Part shown: positions 1 through 11,103 of the stretch, in pieces
Numbering within the stretch: position 1 is the stretch's first letter
How the letters are laid out: every line of letters starts with the position of its first letter
Notes under the pieces: generated by a model
What the model saw: only the letters and a program-made list of their open reading frames with translations
Told to the model about the DNA's origin: nothing
The model's database searches: none
Source: Agrypnia vestita
Lineage: Eukaryota > Arthropoda > Insecta > Trichoptera > Phryganeidae
NCBI GenBank assembly: GCA_016648135.1
Contig: JADDOH010010959.1
Location: 1 to 64,000 of the forward strand
Direction: 5' to 3'
DNA length: 64,000 nucleotides
Program-made: the position numbers and the translations under genes

Positions 1-473
1 AACTTATTTGTATAGTATTTATCCGTGAAAATAAATATTTGCTGAAACCTCATTACGTGCACCCGGGCCCAGGGCCGCAGGGCGCCGAGGAGGTAGAGGG
101 TCCCGCGCGGCGAGGGGAACAGGCGCGACAGACAATGGAACCGTTCATCTAGACCGGTGACATTCGGATCGACGCCTATTGGTGGTAATTCCAGGCCGGC
201 CGTGGCGGGATTAAAGAGTCGAACCACACAATGCCCGCCGTGGGATATTTCACACTTTTGGAAGCATTTGTTATGCCGGCGGACGTGGGAGATTGGACTC
301 AATCTAATGAGTGTACAAAATTCTAGTGTGAATAACCTGTTCGAGAAATATTAAACCTTTCAATGTGAACATATTCACTTTGAGCCGCTTTGCCGTTTAA
401 GAATTAGAAATAGTTAGTTATGTTAGTATATAACCACTTACTTATATAATAATATAACTAAAATTTTCTTAAA
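1..473. other. GC-rich patch followed by AT-rich DNA, no gene recognised
   Basis: Bases 60-130 are strongly GC-rich and CpG-rich, and the composition falls back to the AT-rich background by about 350. A 65-codon open frame (157-354, +) matches nothing I know. The patch could be a promoter or UTR fragment, but no splice site or core promoter motif fixes it. Confidence 0.3.
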
Positions 474-557
474 ATGTCTGACCACAAAGTTAATGCTTTA
501 AATATTAAAAATTTTAATAATAAAATTAGTTTTTCATCGCCCATTGATTTTTTATAA
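474..557 (+). pseudogene. short reading-frame start shared with a Penelope-like element copy
   Basis: A 27-codon frame begins MSDHKVNALNIK and stops at TAA. The same start, MSNHKVNAINIK, occurs at 38,486, just downstream of a hammerhead-ribozyme-like motif and a sequence ending in gtggtttatacaaag. Seeing the same N-terminus twice suggests the first codons of one mobile-element protein, probably the PLE whose ends are scattered through the window. The assignment to a PLE is an inference from the neighbouring ribozyme at the second copy; no reverse transcriptase motif follows here. The short AT-rich leader before the ATG is also loosely similar in both copies. Confidence 0.4.
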
Positions 558-1520
558 TATTATTTCCGTTGTGTTCGGCAGTTAAATTATAAAATCGACA
601 TATTTTCATAAAATATGTACATTGTATAATTTTTAAAACGTACTAGGTACCAATATTTTTGATCTGTTGAAAGCGCATGTATTTTCTCGTGATAATTAAT
701 AGTTAAAATAGGAGAATGATTACGATTTACTAAAAAAAGAGACAAATAAATCGTGAACACTTTGACAATATTTTTCTTAAATTTCCGTTTATTTATTTCT
801 AATGTTTAATATCAAAAAAATACCAACACTCTTTCATACTACAAATTGTGTCTAAATACTATTTGAATACTAAACTAAAAATAACAATAATTGTATGTTG
901 AAGATATTAGAAAATGGTATATACCATTATACATTACAAATTGTGAATTCACAATTGTGAAAGATGCTAAATATGAACTGCGGATAGTGGGGTCTCGATT
1001 AAAAATTATGTTCATGTATAGTTTGAGAAAGTATTATAAACAGTGAAAACGCTCTATTTAAAACGTCATTAATTTACAAATTAAGCTATATTTAGAAAGT
1101 GTTTTACAAAAAAAAAAAAATTTTCAAAAGAGAGTACCTGTCTGAAAATTTGTTTCAGCATTTTTTATATAACTTATGTTATTTATCTAAAATTACATTC
1201 CCACTCCTATCCAGTCTAGCCTAACTCCCACCACCGTACCAATTATCTATACCCTGTCCTCTCAATTTGATTTAACTGAGTGCGAAACTGTTTTGATTTA
1301 AGTTGAAATCAGTTACTGTCAAAAGGTTGCTCTCGGGAACGTTTAAACATTAAACAAAATGTACAGTTGAATTGAACTGTGTTTTTTCAATTCATATTAT
1401 TTAAGAGATATTTTTCTTATCTGCAATACGCTAACACCCTTTTCACTAGTTTACCGAAACTTTACTTTTATACTGTACATGAGAACATTACGTTTCAGAA
1501 ATTGAAAGAGGTTTCGTTTT
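558..1520. other. AT-rich stretch, nothing recognised
   Basis: No coding, RNA or repeat feature seen. It contains short A runs and one open frame (1,379-1,567) of ordinary low-complexity composition. Confidence 0.5.
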
Positions 1521-1860
1521 TAATTGGTGTATATTATAGATATCTCACAGAGACGAAACTGTATTAATTATGGGAAAGTAGGTATAGAAGTCATTTGGGT
1601 GTACACAGGACTTATGACCTGTCTTTTTATGATGATCAGTGATCACTTAAGCCAACCATAAAAAGACAGGTCATAAGTCCTGTGGTACACCCAAATGACT
1701 TCTATACCTACTTTCCCATAATTAATACAGTTTCGTCTCTGTGAGATATCTATAATATACACTAATTGATTAATAATGTCTCTGTGACATAAATCCAGCA
1801 CTGTTCTGAAAGATTTGAACAAACTCAAAATATTCTGGGTTTCGTTTTTGTTGATCATTA
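1521..1860. mobile_element. MITE-like hairpin element, copy 1
   Basis: Bases 1,521-1,632 and 1,657-1,769 form a nearly perfect inverted repeat with arms of about 110 bp around a ~24-base centre; the arms carry GGGAAAGTAGGTATAGAAGT and its complement. The right arm and the following ~90 bases (ATACCTAC, then GTCTCTGTGACATAAAT) resemble bases 34,850-35,035, where the same order of motifs recurs at lower similarity. Two related copies argue for a dispersed non-autonomous DNA element. Target duplications were not identified. The 71-codon frame on the minus strand here is a by-product of the repeat. Confidence 0.6.
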
Positions 1861-3599
1861 TAATTTTGTATACCGATCTAGCTAACAGAAGACAATGGTA
1901 TTTGGTGAAAATACACGTGCATAATTATTTTTATCATTAGTAAGTCAACTGCTGCCTCAATCACGCGGGCCAGAGGGGCCGGTATATACCTTACCTATAT
2001 ACTAACGTTAAATTCGTTATTATTCTGATCCTGCACTTTGACACTCACCTGAGTAAGGGCTGGACGTAAAATTGTACTCAAATTGTTTTTGCACCGTCAT
2101 TAATGCTCAGTATCATAATATTATCGCAGCTCTTCTAATACAGTTAGATAGTGACCAAGGTTAACGAGTTGGTTATGAACACATCTGCATAATATATTTC
2201 TCCTTGCCCCAGACTTTTTCTTTGTATTTTGTGATATTCAATAATTAGAAAAATCAGACGTTCTTTCACGAAATTTGCCATCATTATCATCCCTGACTCA
2301 AGGATACACCTCCACCGGTCTCTGTTCTCAGATAGTTATCGTCAATTGCTGACTTCTTTACGTCTTGCCCTGCCATTTTATTTTGGGTCGAACTTTTTTC
2401 GTCTTCCGTCTTAAGTTTGTTATTGAGTAATTAATCATTTTTGAGGTCACGCATCATTCATACGTTGTGTATGTGTATGTGTAGGTATATTACATATTAC
2501 AATTAATTCATATATATTTTTTTGTTTATAATACAGATTTCAGTTTATCATAGCATGTTCCTGGATATAACATCCACGCCACGCCCCATTTTCTTTGCCA
2601 GCTCCGAAAATTATCCTGAGTACCTATCCATCTTTCAAGTCGATATTCTTTATCTCTGTTTGTCGGAGTCCAGGTTTCTGACATGTAGGTACGCACTGAT
2701 CATATCCGAATTTATACAGCATTCATTTCCTTTGTTTTTTTGAACAACATGTTCGACTTTAGATACTTTTGTCTCATACAAAAAAAATCATCATACTTTC
2801 CCAATATTTAAATTCTTTATAAATTGGTACAGATTTGTGGCTCCGCTGTTTCTCGTAATCTCTGCTGGAACGCATCTTTTGAAATGATATTCGGCTGAGC
2901 CGTCGCGTTCCGCATAATGTCTTCTCTTGATTCAAATCGGATTCCTATTAGCGGCATTTTTTACTTGGCGAAAAGCCAAAAATCACACAGAACCTTGTCG
3001 GGAGTAGCCCGACAATCTTACACCGGACAATGTTGCATTTCAGGCGGAGGGGGGCTGCACGCGAATGGATATGATGCGGCCATTTTCTTTTTTTTTCAAA
3101 AAATTTCCAATGCGATAATAATTTAATATGTACGATATGTGCTAGGAAAAAATAAAAGCAATAATTAAATAAATAGTGGTAAAGAAAATAGATAAGAGGA
3201 CCAGAGTATAAGCAGACGCGTAATCGAATGACCAGAGCCCATTAAAAACACTCCAGTAATCTTCATTTAGAAGCGAGATATTCCATTTGATAACGTGTTA
3301 GTTCCCCTATGTGTATCAATAATACGAAAAGTAAATAATAATAAGAATAAAGGAAACAACATTTATAATATTCTATTGAATAAATAGGATAACATTTTAG
3401 GCCTTAAGTTTTTCAGTCGTCCTTTACATGACAGTTACCAAAGTCTTCTCAATTGTATAAATTTAATGACGCTTATGTCCTTAAAAAAGTATAGATTTCA
3501 TTGTTGTAGCGCCTCCGCCAAAGTCCATTGTCTAGAACCGGTCCAAAATGCGCCTCAGTCTTCCTTTCAAAAACATCCAGTGCTCGCTCGTTCCTCATA
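1861..3599. other. no recognised feature
   Basis: Mixed AT-rich DNA. Small frames at 2,522-2,743 and 2,917-3,126 look like chance. I see no repeat boundaries, RNA gene or splice-bounded exon. Confidence 0.45.
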
Positions 3600-3744
3600 G
3601 GCCCGGTTGTTTCAATTTAGATAGAAATAAAAGTTCGTTTAAAGCATATATTATTAAGGAAACGGATCGTTTGATTGGTGGAGAACGAAAAAATCTACGC
3701 TTTAAACGAACTTTTACTTTAATCCAACTTGAAACAACCGGCCC
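3600..3744. mobile_element. 145-bp PIF/Harbinger-type MITE
   Basis: The element starts GGCCCGGTTGTTTCAA and ends TTGAAACAACCGGCCC, giving inverted ends of at least 16 bp, and the whole sequence folds back on itself (GTTCGTTTAAAGC against GCTTTAAACGAAC). It is flanked by ATA on the left and TTA on the right, a one-mismatch version of the 3-bp TTA/TAA duplication typical of Harbinger. Related copies lie at 35,356-36,390 (split), 53,882-54,025 and 54,322-54,466; the last is exactly the same length. Confidence 0.75.
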
Positions 3745-6035
3745 TTAGTCAGTCCAGTCAGTCAGTTCCATTTTCAATCCAGCTGCGTATGTGAGAAATG
3801 ATGTGATGAGCATTTTGTAAACTGATGTTTTAGAGTTTCTGGATATAAGTTTAATTGACCATAAAAACGTGTGTGTATTTTATAATAACGCATTGGAAAG
3901 TATTTTTTTTTCCATTAATGGTAGGCAGGTTTGACATTACTTAGTGGTGGTGTTTCCCCTTATTGTCTCCGTTACAGTTTTCCTTTCTAAAGTTCCCCTT
4001 CTAGCGGAGGTACAGCACGCGGACGGAGCGGGGCGGGCGGCCCACTTGCCGCAGCCCGCGACGCTCTGCTAGGATTTCTGAATAAATCGCCCCGCAGTGT
4101 GGCAATTAATTTCGGATGCTTAATAAGAAAATTCATGACTTCATAAATAAATTTGGGAAGCATTATTATTAATTTAATTCCCTTCATTAACAGGTTGCCG
4201 ACCCTCGTTTGCCGTCTTTGAGTATATTTTTTGCGCTTTGAACCGTTTGAGCCCGTTGGGAAGTTTCCAGCGAGCGTTTGACAAATTATTTATTTTTGTT
4301 TTACGTAATTTTCAACGATTTTCTATTAAAATTTAGCGGTACAGAAAATCTGTAAAATCACCATATTAAGGTTCTTTAGGCTTAAGTATGTTCGCTTTAA
4401 AATGGCTGACAAGGGATTTAGAAGTTTGTCAGAAGAAGTTTGATTTGAAGTGTGGGTAATTGCGCGAGGGACTACTTTTACATTTACACACCTAAATGGT
4501 ACTATAGCGCTATTTCTACTTTGCTCCACGTCATCCGATTATTCCGTATATGATAAAAATTCAGCGAAATACACGTTTGATTTTTTTTTAGTCTGCATTC
4601 AATCTTAACCTTTTTCTACCAAAATATGATAAGCGAGACGATGAAGCTTGCATCTCCCGTTTCATATTATATTTTTATACATAATAATAGCGAATAATTC
4701 CTACAAACAAATAAATATATTGTCCTAGGATTTGTAGAATTTCTCTAAAGTCTATGAGTCATCGACAAGGTCGTCCGGTTAAACCATGAGCTTAATCCGA
4801 AAATAATGATTAACTTAATACATTGATTAATACAAAATTAGAAATATTAATTATAATTATATACCCACGTTAAGTTTAATAGATTAAAATAGATCTGTGT
4901 CAACGTTAAAGTTACATAAATCTGTTATCGTACAGAATATCTTCTCATTTCAATATCCTAACTCAACATAATGTAAAAATGTAACTACAATAAACATAAT
5001 ATCTTACTACTGCCAGCCTAATACAGTGTACTGACAAATGAGCAAACATTTTGAAACGGGTTGGTGTTTATAGATAAAGCACAAAATTACTGCTTCAAAC
5101 ATTGAAATAATGTGTACATTTTATGTAGGCGAATCCGCAAAATAATACGTTATCATATATTTATATTAATAATAAATTCCCACTTATAGATTCTCCTCCC
5201 CCCCCCCAACCCCCGTCAACGCGACCTTTTGTATTTGTCATAAATTTAAGTCACGTACAATGAGGCTTCTAACAAACAACCGCTATCCTAGCATTTGATG
5301 GGTTAATTAATATGTGATCCCCACGAACGCTTTTTGAGCTTTTTTCACCTGCTCGCATGTCTAGTAACAACGTGTCGCACCAGAGTTGTACAAAAACAGG
5401 CAGCCACTTCTCGCGCCACGCCTAGAAAATATTTAATACCATTCAACCTGTTCACGAAGTGCGAGGCCTCGCTTCGTACTCGTGTCGGTTCGCTCTCGGT
5501 TAAATTACAATTATCTCGTCTTCTGTGTTTGATGGTAACATTTGTTTTATCGACATTTTTGCTTCAGTTTTCACTCTCTAATTGTTTTTTGTAAATGCGG
5601 AAATTCTCGATATAGGTTCACCAATATTTTTAGAATAATTTTACTAATCCGGCTAGAATTTTGTATTTATATTTGAAACCCACAACGATTGTATCACGAC
5701 ATCGAATTGTTTATTTAAACCACTCGCGTCGCATTTCGTGAATATCGCTGAAAGTATTTTCACGAAATTTTTCATTTTCCGTTCAACTCTCTTTTGTAGC
5801 GATGTGTGGATGCTGTGGATGGAAGCATTAAAAAATGATGCTGTACCAGAATGATGAAAATTAGTCAGATTGTTAATAAACAAAATGAGAACGTTTTGGA
5901 AGAAATAGATTTAATAGAAATAATGCGTCAGAGGCGCGGCGGCACATTCTCAGATATATACGTATATAAAATAAAGGAACGAATAAAGATACCAACCTTA
6001 AGAACCACCATGGCACAACATCATTAAACATACTT
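3745..6035. other. no recognised feature
   Basis: AT-rich DNA with a short moderately GC-rich stretch near 4,000-4,070 and a run of ten C at about 5,198. Frames at 5,334-5,594 and 5,653-5,883 match no known protein. No element boundaries seen. Confidence 0.45.
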
Positions 6036-6720
6036 GAGAGTATGAGAATAGGGGGGAAATATTGCCTACGTTACCGTTACTCACCGAGTCCTAAAAAATA
6101 AGTTTCCAAATTGTGAGTCCGATCGGTCAAACGGTATAGATTTGCATGTGTCAATAAAATATATCAGGGGGAGGAAAAGGGGTATGAGAATAGGGAGGAA
6201 ATGTTATCCATGCTACCCGCCGAGGCCTAAAGAATAAGATTCCAAATTTTGAGTCCGATCGGTCAGACGGTACAGATTTGCATCGAAAATATGTCAGGGG
6301 GAGGGGAAGGGGTATGAGAATAGAGAGAAAATGATTCCTATGTTACCCGCCGAGTCATAAAGAATAAGTTTCCAAATTTTGAGTCCGATAGGTCAAATGG
6401 TACAGATTTGCATCGAAAATATGTCAGGGAGAGGAGAAGGGGTATGAAAATAGGGAGAAAATGTTACCTATGCTACCCGCCGAGTCTTAAAGAATAAGAT
6501 TCCAAATTTTGAGTCCGATCGGTCAAACGGTACAGATTTGCATAGAAAATATGTAAGGGGGCGGGGAAGGGGTATGTGAATAGGGGGGAAATGTTGCCTT
6601 TGTTACCCGCCGGGTTCTAAAGCATAAGTATGCAAAATTTGAATCGAATCGGACAAACGGTGTGGATTTGTATAGAGAACAGACAGACAGACATTGAGTT
6701 TTATAGGAATAGATGAAAAT
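6036..6720 (+). repeat. ~130-bp tandem-repeat element, locus 1 (five units)
   Basis: Five imperfect units of about 130 bp, each containing GAGTCCGATCGGTCAAACGG, GGTATGAGAATAGGG, a G-rich run and TACCCGCCGAGTCC. The array ends at the right in GACAGACAGACATTGAG and TTTTATAGGAATAG. The same units and the same end occur at 14,210-14,945 (+) and, inverted, at 18,536-19,080 and 22,365-22,770; 58,850-59,420 has the units without this tail. A repeat that always ends in the same tail is a dispersed element rather than a local satellite. Class unknown: LINE-derived tails and Helitron-like elements can both look like this. Confidence 0.75.
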
Positions 6721-7868
6721 TAATGATCATTAAGGCGCCATAGTACATGAGTAACGTTTTTGCTGTCTGGAGAGTCAATTTATTGTAAAGTTTTCGAATC
6801 TTATTGCCAAAATTGCAGCTAACCATGCATTCAATCAATTTTATTATGAAAGGTTCATTTACTCTTAAAGCATTTGTTTAAAAAAAGTAAAAAAAATACT
6901 TTGTTATTATCACAAAAAAAATATAATCCCGAAGCCCTATTTAATCTTTCTAGCAATAGAGTTATCTTTGGTACACTTTTTCTCGAAATATTTCCACGGA
7001 AAGACCATATATTTTTTTAATAAATTGAAGAAAAGAAGTTGAAACAGAAAGTTTGGGGGAAAATATATAATTATTTTTGGGTAGGTTGTTAAATACAACG
7101 TTTAAAAAAGGATAAAAATTCACGTTCCGTCTCCTATATTGCAGCATCCAAAAAACCATTAAAACATTGATTATTTTAATGAAATTTTACATGCGTACTA
7201 AGAAAATTTCACTGTCATTAATATAAAAATATTCAAAATTTTCTACCTCATACACAAAAATTTGAATTAATTAAATCGTATAGCCTGTTAAAAATTATTT
7301 TTTTCTTTCAAATCAGTCGTAGTTTATACGAATATATCTTAAAATGCTGCGTAAACTTTGCCTGAGTGTTAATAAAGGGAAGATATCCGTATAATGAATG
7401 CATTCTAGAAATCCCATATCGCGGGGACAACGGTAAATGCAGAAAATAACTTTTAAATGTATTTAAAATACTTGAATTAGGATGTCGCCATTTTTATTTT
7501 TTACAACTGTCAAATTTTGTTTGTTTTTGCGGGCTGATTCTAATGTTTTTTTCCATTATTCTTATCTGTTTTCTTGAAACAATATGATATATAGACTTTG
7601 TTCTGTATATACACTGAATTTTTGTCCTTTCTTTTACCTACAAACAATATTTTTAATGAAATAAGATACTCCGTCTATTTCTTTACTCAACGGTAATTGT
7701 CATTTTTTCACGAAATAGTGAAGTGAAATCTTTTGAATCGGTATTTTTTTGTGTTTTTATTTTAACTGAAAATTTTTCAGTAAAACGATATAATATTGTT
7801 TTGAGTTTGTTTTGAAAAAAGAAAATTAAGAGGTCCTAGTACACGATTTTCGTATTTGCTGTCGGGCG
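6721..7868. other. AT-rich stretch with one short repeated segment
   Basis: Bases 6,731-6,785 (starting TTAAGGCGCCATAGTACATG) resemble 7,827-7,868 plus the bases after 8,463 (starting TTAAGAGGTCCTAGTACACG), so a short dispersed repeat is present at least twice and the second copy is interrupted by the hAT element at 7,869. Nothing else recognised. Confidence 0.4.
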
Positions 7869-8455
7869 CAGAGTTGCCAACGTAGGCGATTTTTCGCCAT
7901 TTAGGCTACTCAGTACGAGAATCGGTGACGAAAAAATCTAAAAGGCGACTGGTCGCCTACTAGGCTACTTCAGAGACAAGTTATTTAAATCAGCCGAATC
8001 GCAAATAATTAAGAAAAAAAATACAATTAATTACCTTTGTGTAATGCTTCTTTCTTTAAGCGTAATGGGGACAATTAAAACAAAATTAAGGAATCGCCTG
8101 CAACTACCCATGCTGATCGCTATTCTTAGAATTCGTACCCATATGAATTAAGAGGTGTGTTGCAACAACTTTCAACCAAGCAATCACATGGTAAGTTTAC
8201 ACGCTGGTAGAAAAATGTACGTCTCCGGTGGTTTTAAATTTATTTACTACCTATCTACTTACTTAACTTTCTTTTAACGAACATAACGGTTTTTTATATT
8301 AGGCTTAGGCCTATTTATCAATACATTATAAATATTTTATAAATAAATTGATAAAAATTACATTTTATTTTATTCATATTGATATTTTGGCGTTTGGGCT
8401 ACTTTAGGCTATTTTATGTATAGGAAACGCTGGCCAAGCGCTATTGGCAACTCTG
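7869..8455. mobile_element. non-autonomous hAT element with perfect 8-bp target duplication
   Basis: The ends are CAGAGTTGCCAAC and GTTGGCAACTCTG-like (right end ..TTGGCAACTCTG), an inverted repeat starting with the CAG typical of hAT. The flanks are identical 8-bp copies, GTCGGGCG at 7,861-7,868 and 8,456-8,463, the duplication length expected of hAT transposase. At 587 bp it is too short for a transposase gene (usually 600 or more codons) and no hAT motif is readable, so it must depend on another copy. Subterminal GGCTACT/GGCGACT motifs repeat at both ends. The intact duplication suggests a fairly recent insertion. Confidence 0.88.
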
Positions 8456-8574
8456 GTCGGGCGACTAAATTTAACATATAAACTTATTAAATCATTTTGC
8501 AAAACCCGATTATTAATTTATCCTCCGGCTATTAAGGAACCGTTTATATGCTCCATTTTTGTCGTCCGTCGTTA

Positions 8575-10025
8575 TATATTTTTTTATATATTGTGGTCAA
8601 TTGTCGATATTTTTTATGAATCGTTTTACCCCAGTTCATATAATCGGATCTTATGAATCCTTTTTTTTCCCTTTTATAACATCTTTATATGTTGTATTAT
8701 GTTAAATACCCTGTTTTAATGAATCGTTTTGTTTTCTTTTATATGTTCCGTTAATCGTTTTTTATTATACTTTTTAAATAATCGTGAGCCATGCACTGAT
8801 TGCGTGTCACACTCTAATTATATAAAGTTGTCATTCCAGCAAGTTACGGATAGACAACCAAATTATTATATTTAGATATTTGAGGTTACATTTCTGTAAG
8901 TATGAGTTTTCATTCTTTTCATAAAATTCAATAAAGTAATAGACAATGATCAGTGTAGATTTGTACAACTCAATACTTTGAGCATCATTAATATATAATT
9001 TTTCCTTATTTTAGTTTTTAAATATTACTTCTACCGCATACATGCATGAATGTTTTTTATAATCGTTTATTATGGTCAGTTGTTGATATTTTCTAATAAT
9101 CGTTTTTCTCCAGTTTTCATAATCAGATTTTATGATTTATATCTTTTGTTATTATGTTTATTAATCATAAGGTTTTACGTTTATATGTTCCGTTTTTGAT
9201 TGTTATTTAAGTAACTTATGTAGAATATTAAAAATAAATTCGCTTCAATACAAGCAAAAAAAAATGTTTAATCATTTTGCACTATCACCCTTCAGAAATT
9301 TGATAAATATATAATACTTTTTATAAAGTTAATCTGTGCTATTCTGAAAATAGCAGTATTGGGATGTCAGATCTTTATCCCAATCTTGACAGGTATGTAT
9401 AACAATATATTGACACTAATTTCGATGTTTTAAGTTTGGCATGTTTGAAATAATTAATGAATCAATCAGAAAGCCCTAAAACGTAAACAAATGTTAATGT
9501 ATTCACAATTAAGAATAATGATCTTTCTAATTGATTGAATTCATTAATTTCAAACCTGTCAAACATAAAACGTCAAAAAAACGGCATCACAATGTAATAC
9601 AATAACTGTCAAGATACAGAAATAGCAATGTTGCTTAGTTCAGAATACAGATGATTATCATTTTATTTGACTTTTATTATTGCGAATTAATTTTAGATAT
9701 TCGATATAAGTTACTTTCATGAAAGTCTTACGTTTTGAAAAGATAATTCAGAATATTTTTATTTCTATATTCTCTTTATACTTAACCATATTTTCATGGG
9801 TGTACGACTGTATAGTAATTAATAACAACTCTTGCGTGACCGCGCAACATGAGTTGAGCGCTGATTGCTTGTCACATTCTAAATATCTAAAGTCGTCTTT
9901 CCAGTAAGTTACGGACAGACAACGAAAATATTATTATTATTATTATTATTTTGTCTTTATTCTACTTTTTAAGTATAACTTCTAACGCGCATACCTAAGT
10001 ACACGCATAATTTTTTTAATGGTTT
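8575..10025. repeat. tandem duplication of a ~490-bp AT-rich unit, second copy enlarged
   Basis: Bases 8,575-9,062 are repeated from about 9,063 to 10,025. Matching landmarks are GTCAATTGTCGATATTTT (8,592) with GTCAGTTGTTGATATTTT (9,074), GCGTGTCACACTCTAA with GCTTGTCACATTCTAA, AAGTTACGGATAGACAAC (8,840) with AAGTTACGGACAGACAAC (9,905), and ACTTCTACCGCATAC with ACTTCTAACGCGCATAC. The second unit is longer because roughly 9,215-9,800 has no counterpart in the first; the palindromic element at 9,333-9,655 lies inside that extra DNA. A short (ATT)n run is at about 9,930. Confidence 0.6.
9333..9655. mobile_element. palindromic MITE-like element
   Basis: The arms (about 9,333-9,475 and 9,520-9,655) are imperfect inverted copies. 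The best-matched part is GTTTGGCATGTTTGAAAT at 9,435 against ATTTCAAACCTGTCAAAC near 9,550, and TCTTGACAG occurs inverted further out. It lies in the DNA missing from the first copy of the surrounding duplication, so it was probably inserted. Exact ends and target duplication are not clear. No coding capacity. Confidence 0.5.
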
Positions 10026-11103
10026 TTATTTGAATTATTTAACATTGATATTAAACAAAATGTTATAAAACAATAAAAAATATAGTGAAAATTCACACAC
10101 GTCATACAATTTTTCAACGCTAAAGAAAAAATAATAACATAATGTTACATGTAATGGAGATCTTAAAAAAATGTTTTTCTTAAAAATCAGAAAAATAGCA
10201 TAAAAAAGCAAATTTTGAGTGAAATTTCAGAAAGAAACAATATCCATTGCATTACGGTCGGCTTTGTCACATCTCTAATATAAGGATCGAATAATTATTG
10301 TACAGAAAAATTTCGCCAAACTTGCAAAACTTACGTTCATGTAGAAAGTGTACGTATGTAGCACTACGCAGTTAAAAGGTCAGGCGTTAAAGTTTGTACA
10401 TTTCTATTTCGTTTTATAGTATTGTATATTTCTCGATATCGTTTTTTGTGCTTAAATAATACATGTTTGAGCGAAACTAGCGCCATTTTTAGCGGGAAGT
10501 GATTAAACTAATGCCTCTTAAAGGGACGGAGAAAATTTCTATTTTACTATTATAAAATATATAATTAAACTTCAATAGATATAACGTAGTTTACGTTTTC
10601 CGTCCATTTAATAATCATTATGAATAATCTATATAACGTAACGCCAAGTCCATCAATAATATGTAAATTAATTTAGACTACAAAATCTGGACGAACTAGA
10701 ATTGACCCAATCATAAAACCAAATCTGCATAAGTACATCTAGTAGATTCATTAATTAATATATTGTTTTCTTAAGCGCAGTTCCATTGTCACAGCTGCTG
10801 TGAGCCGGGACGATATTGATATAATTGAGGTTATTGTCATGTTTCTGATGACAGCACAGCCATTTGGCGAATTGGTGGAAGACTGCCCGTTCTGCGCACG
10901 ATGCTCCCCGTCGATTTAACCGACCATATTTTTTGTACTATCGTGCAAAAAGCCTTCGTCGATCAATCGATACCCAGCAGTATTGTTTGGCTGCCGCGAG
11001 TCTCGATGCAATGGTTAAATGCATTTCAACAAAAGAGAAATTGGTGTCGCGTCTAATGACCGCTTGTTTTGTTCAAATTAGGTTATTGTATCATTTTTAG
11101 TGA
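10026..11103. other. no recognised feature
   Basis: AT-rich to about 10,780, then a more balanced stretch with a 78-codon frame (10,864-11,100, +) that matches nothing I know. It adjoins the CGGTTTCGG-rich end of the hAT relic at 11,104 and may belong to it or be host DNA. Confidence 0.4.

Noticed and set aside
6036..6720. CRISPR array
   Set aside because: The repeats are imperfect, about 130 bp long and contiguous without unique spacers, in a eukaryotic context.
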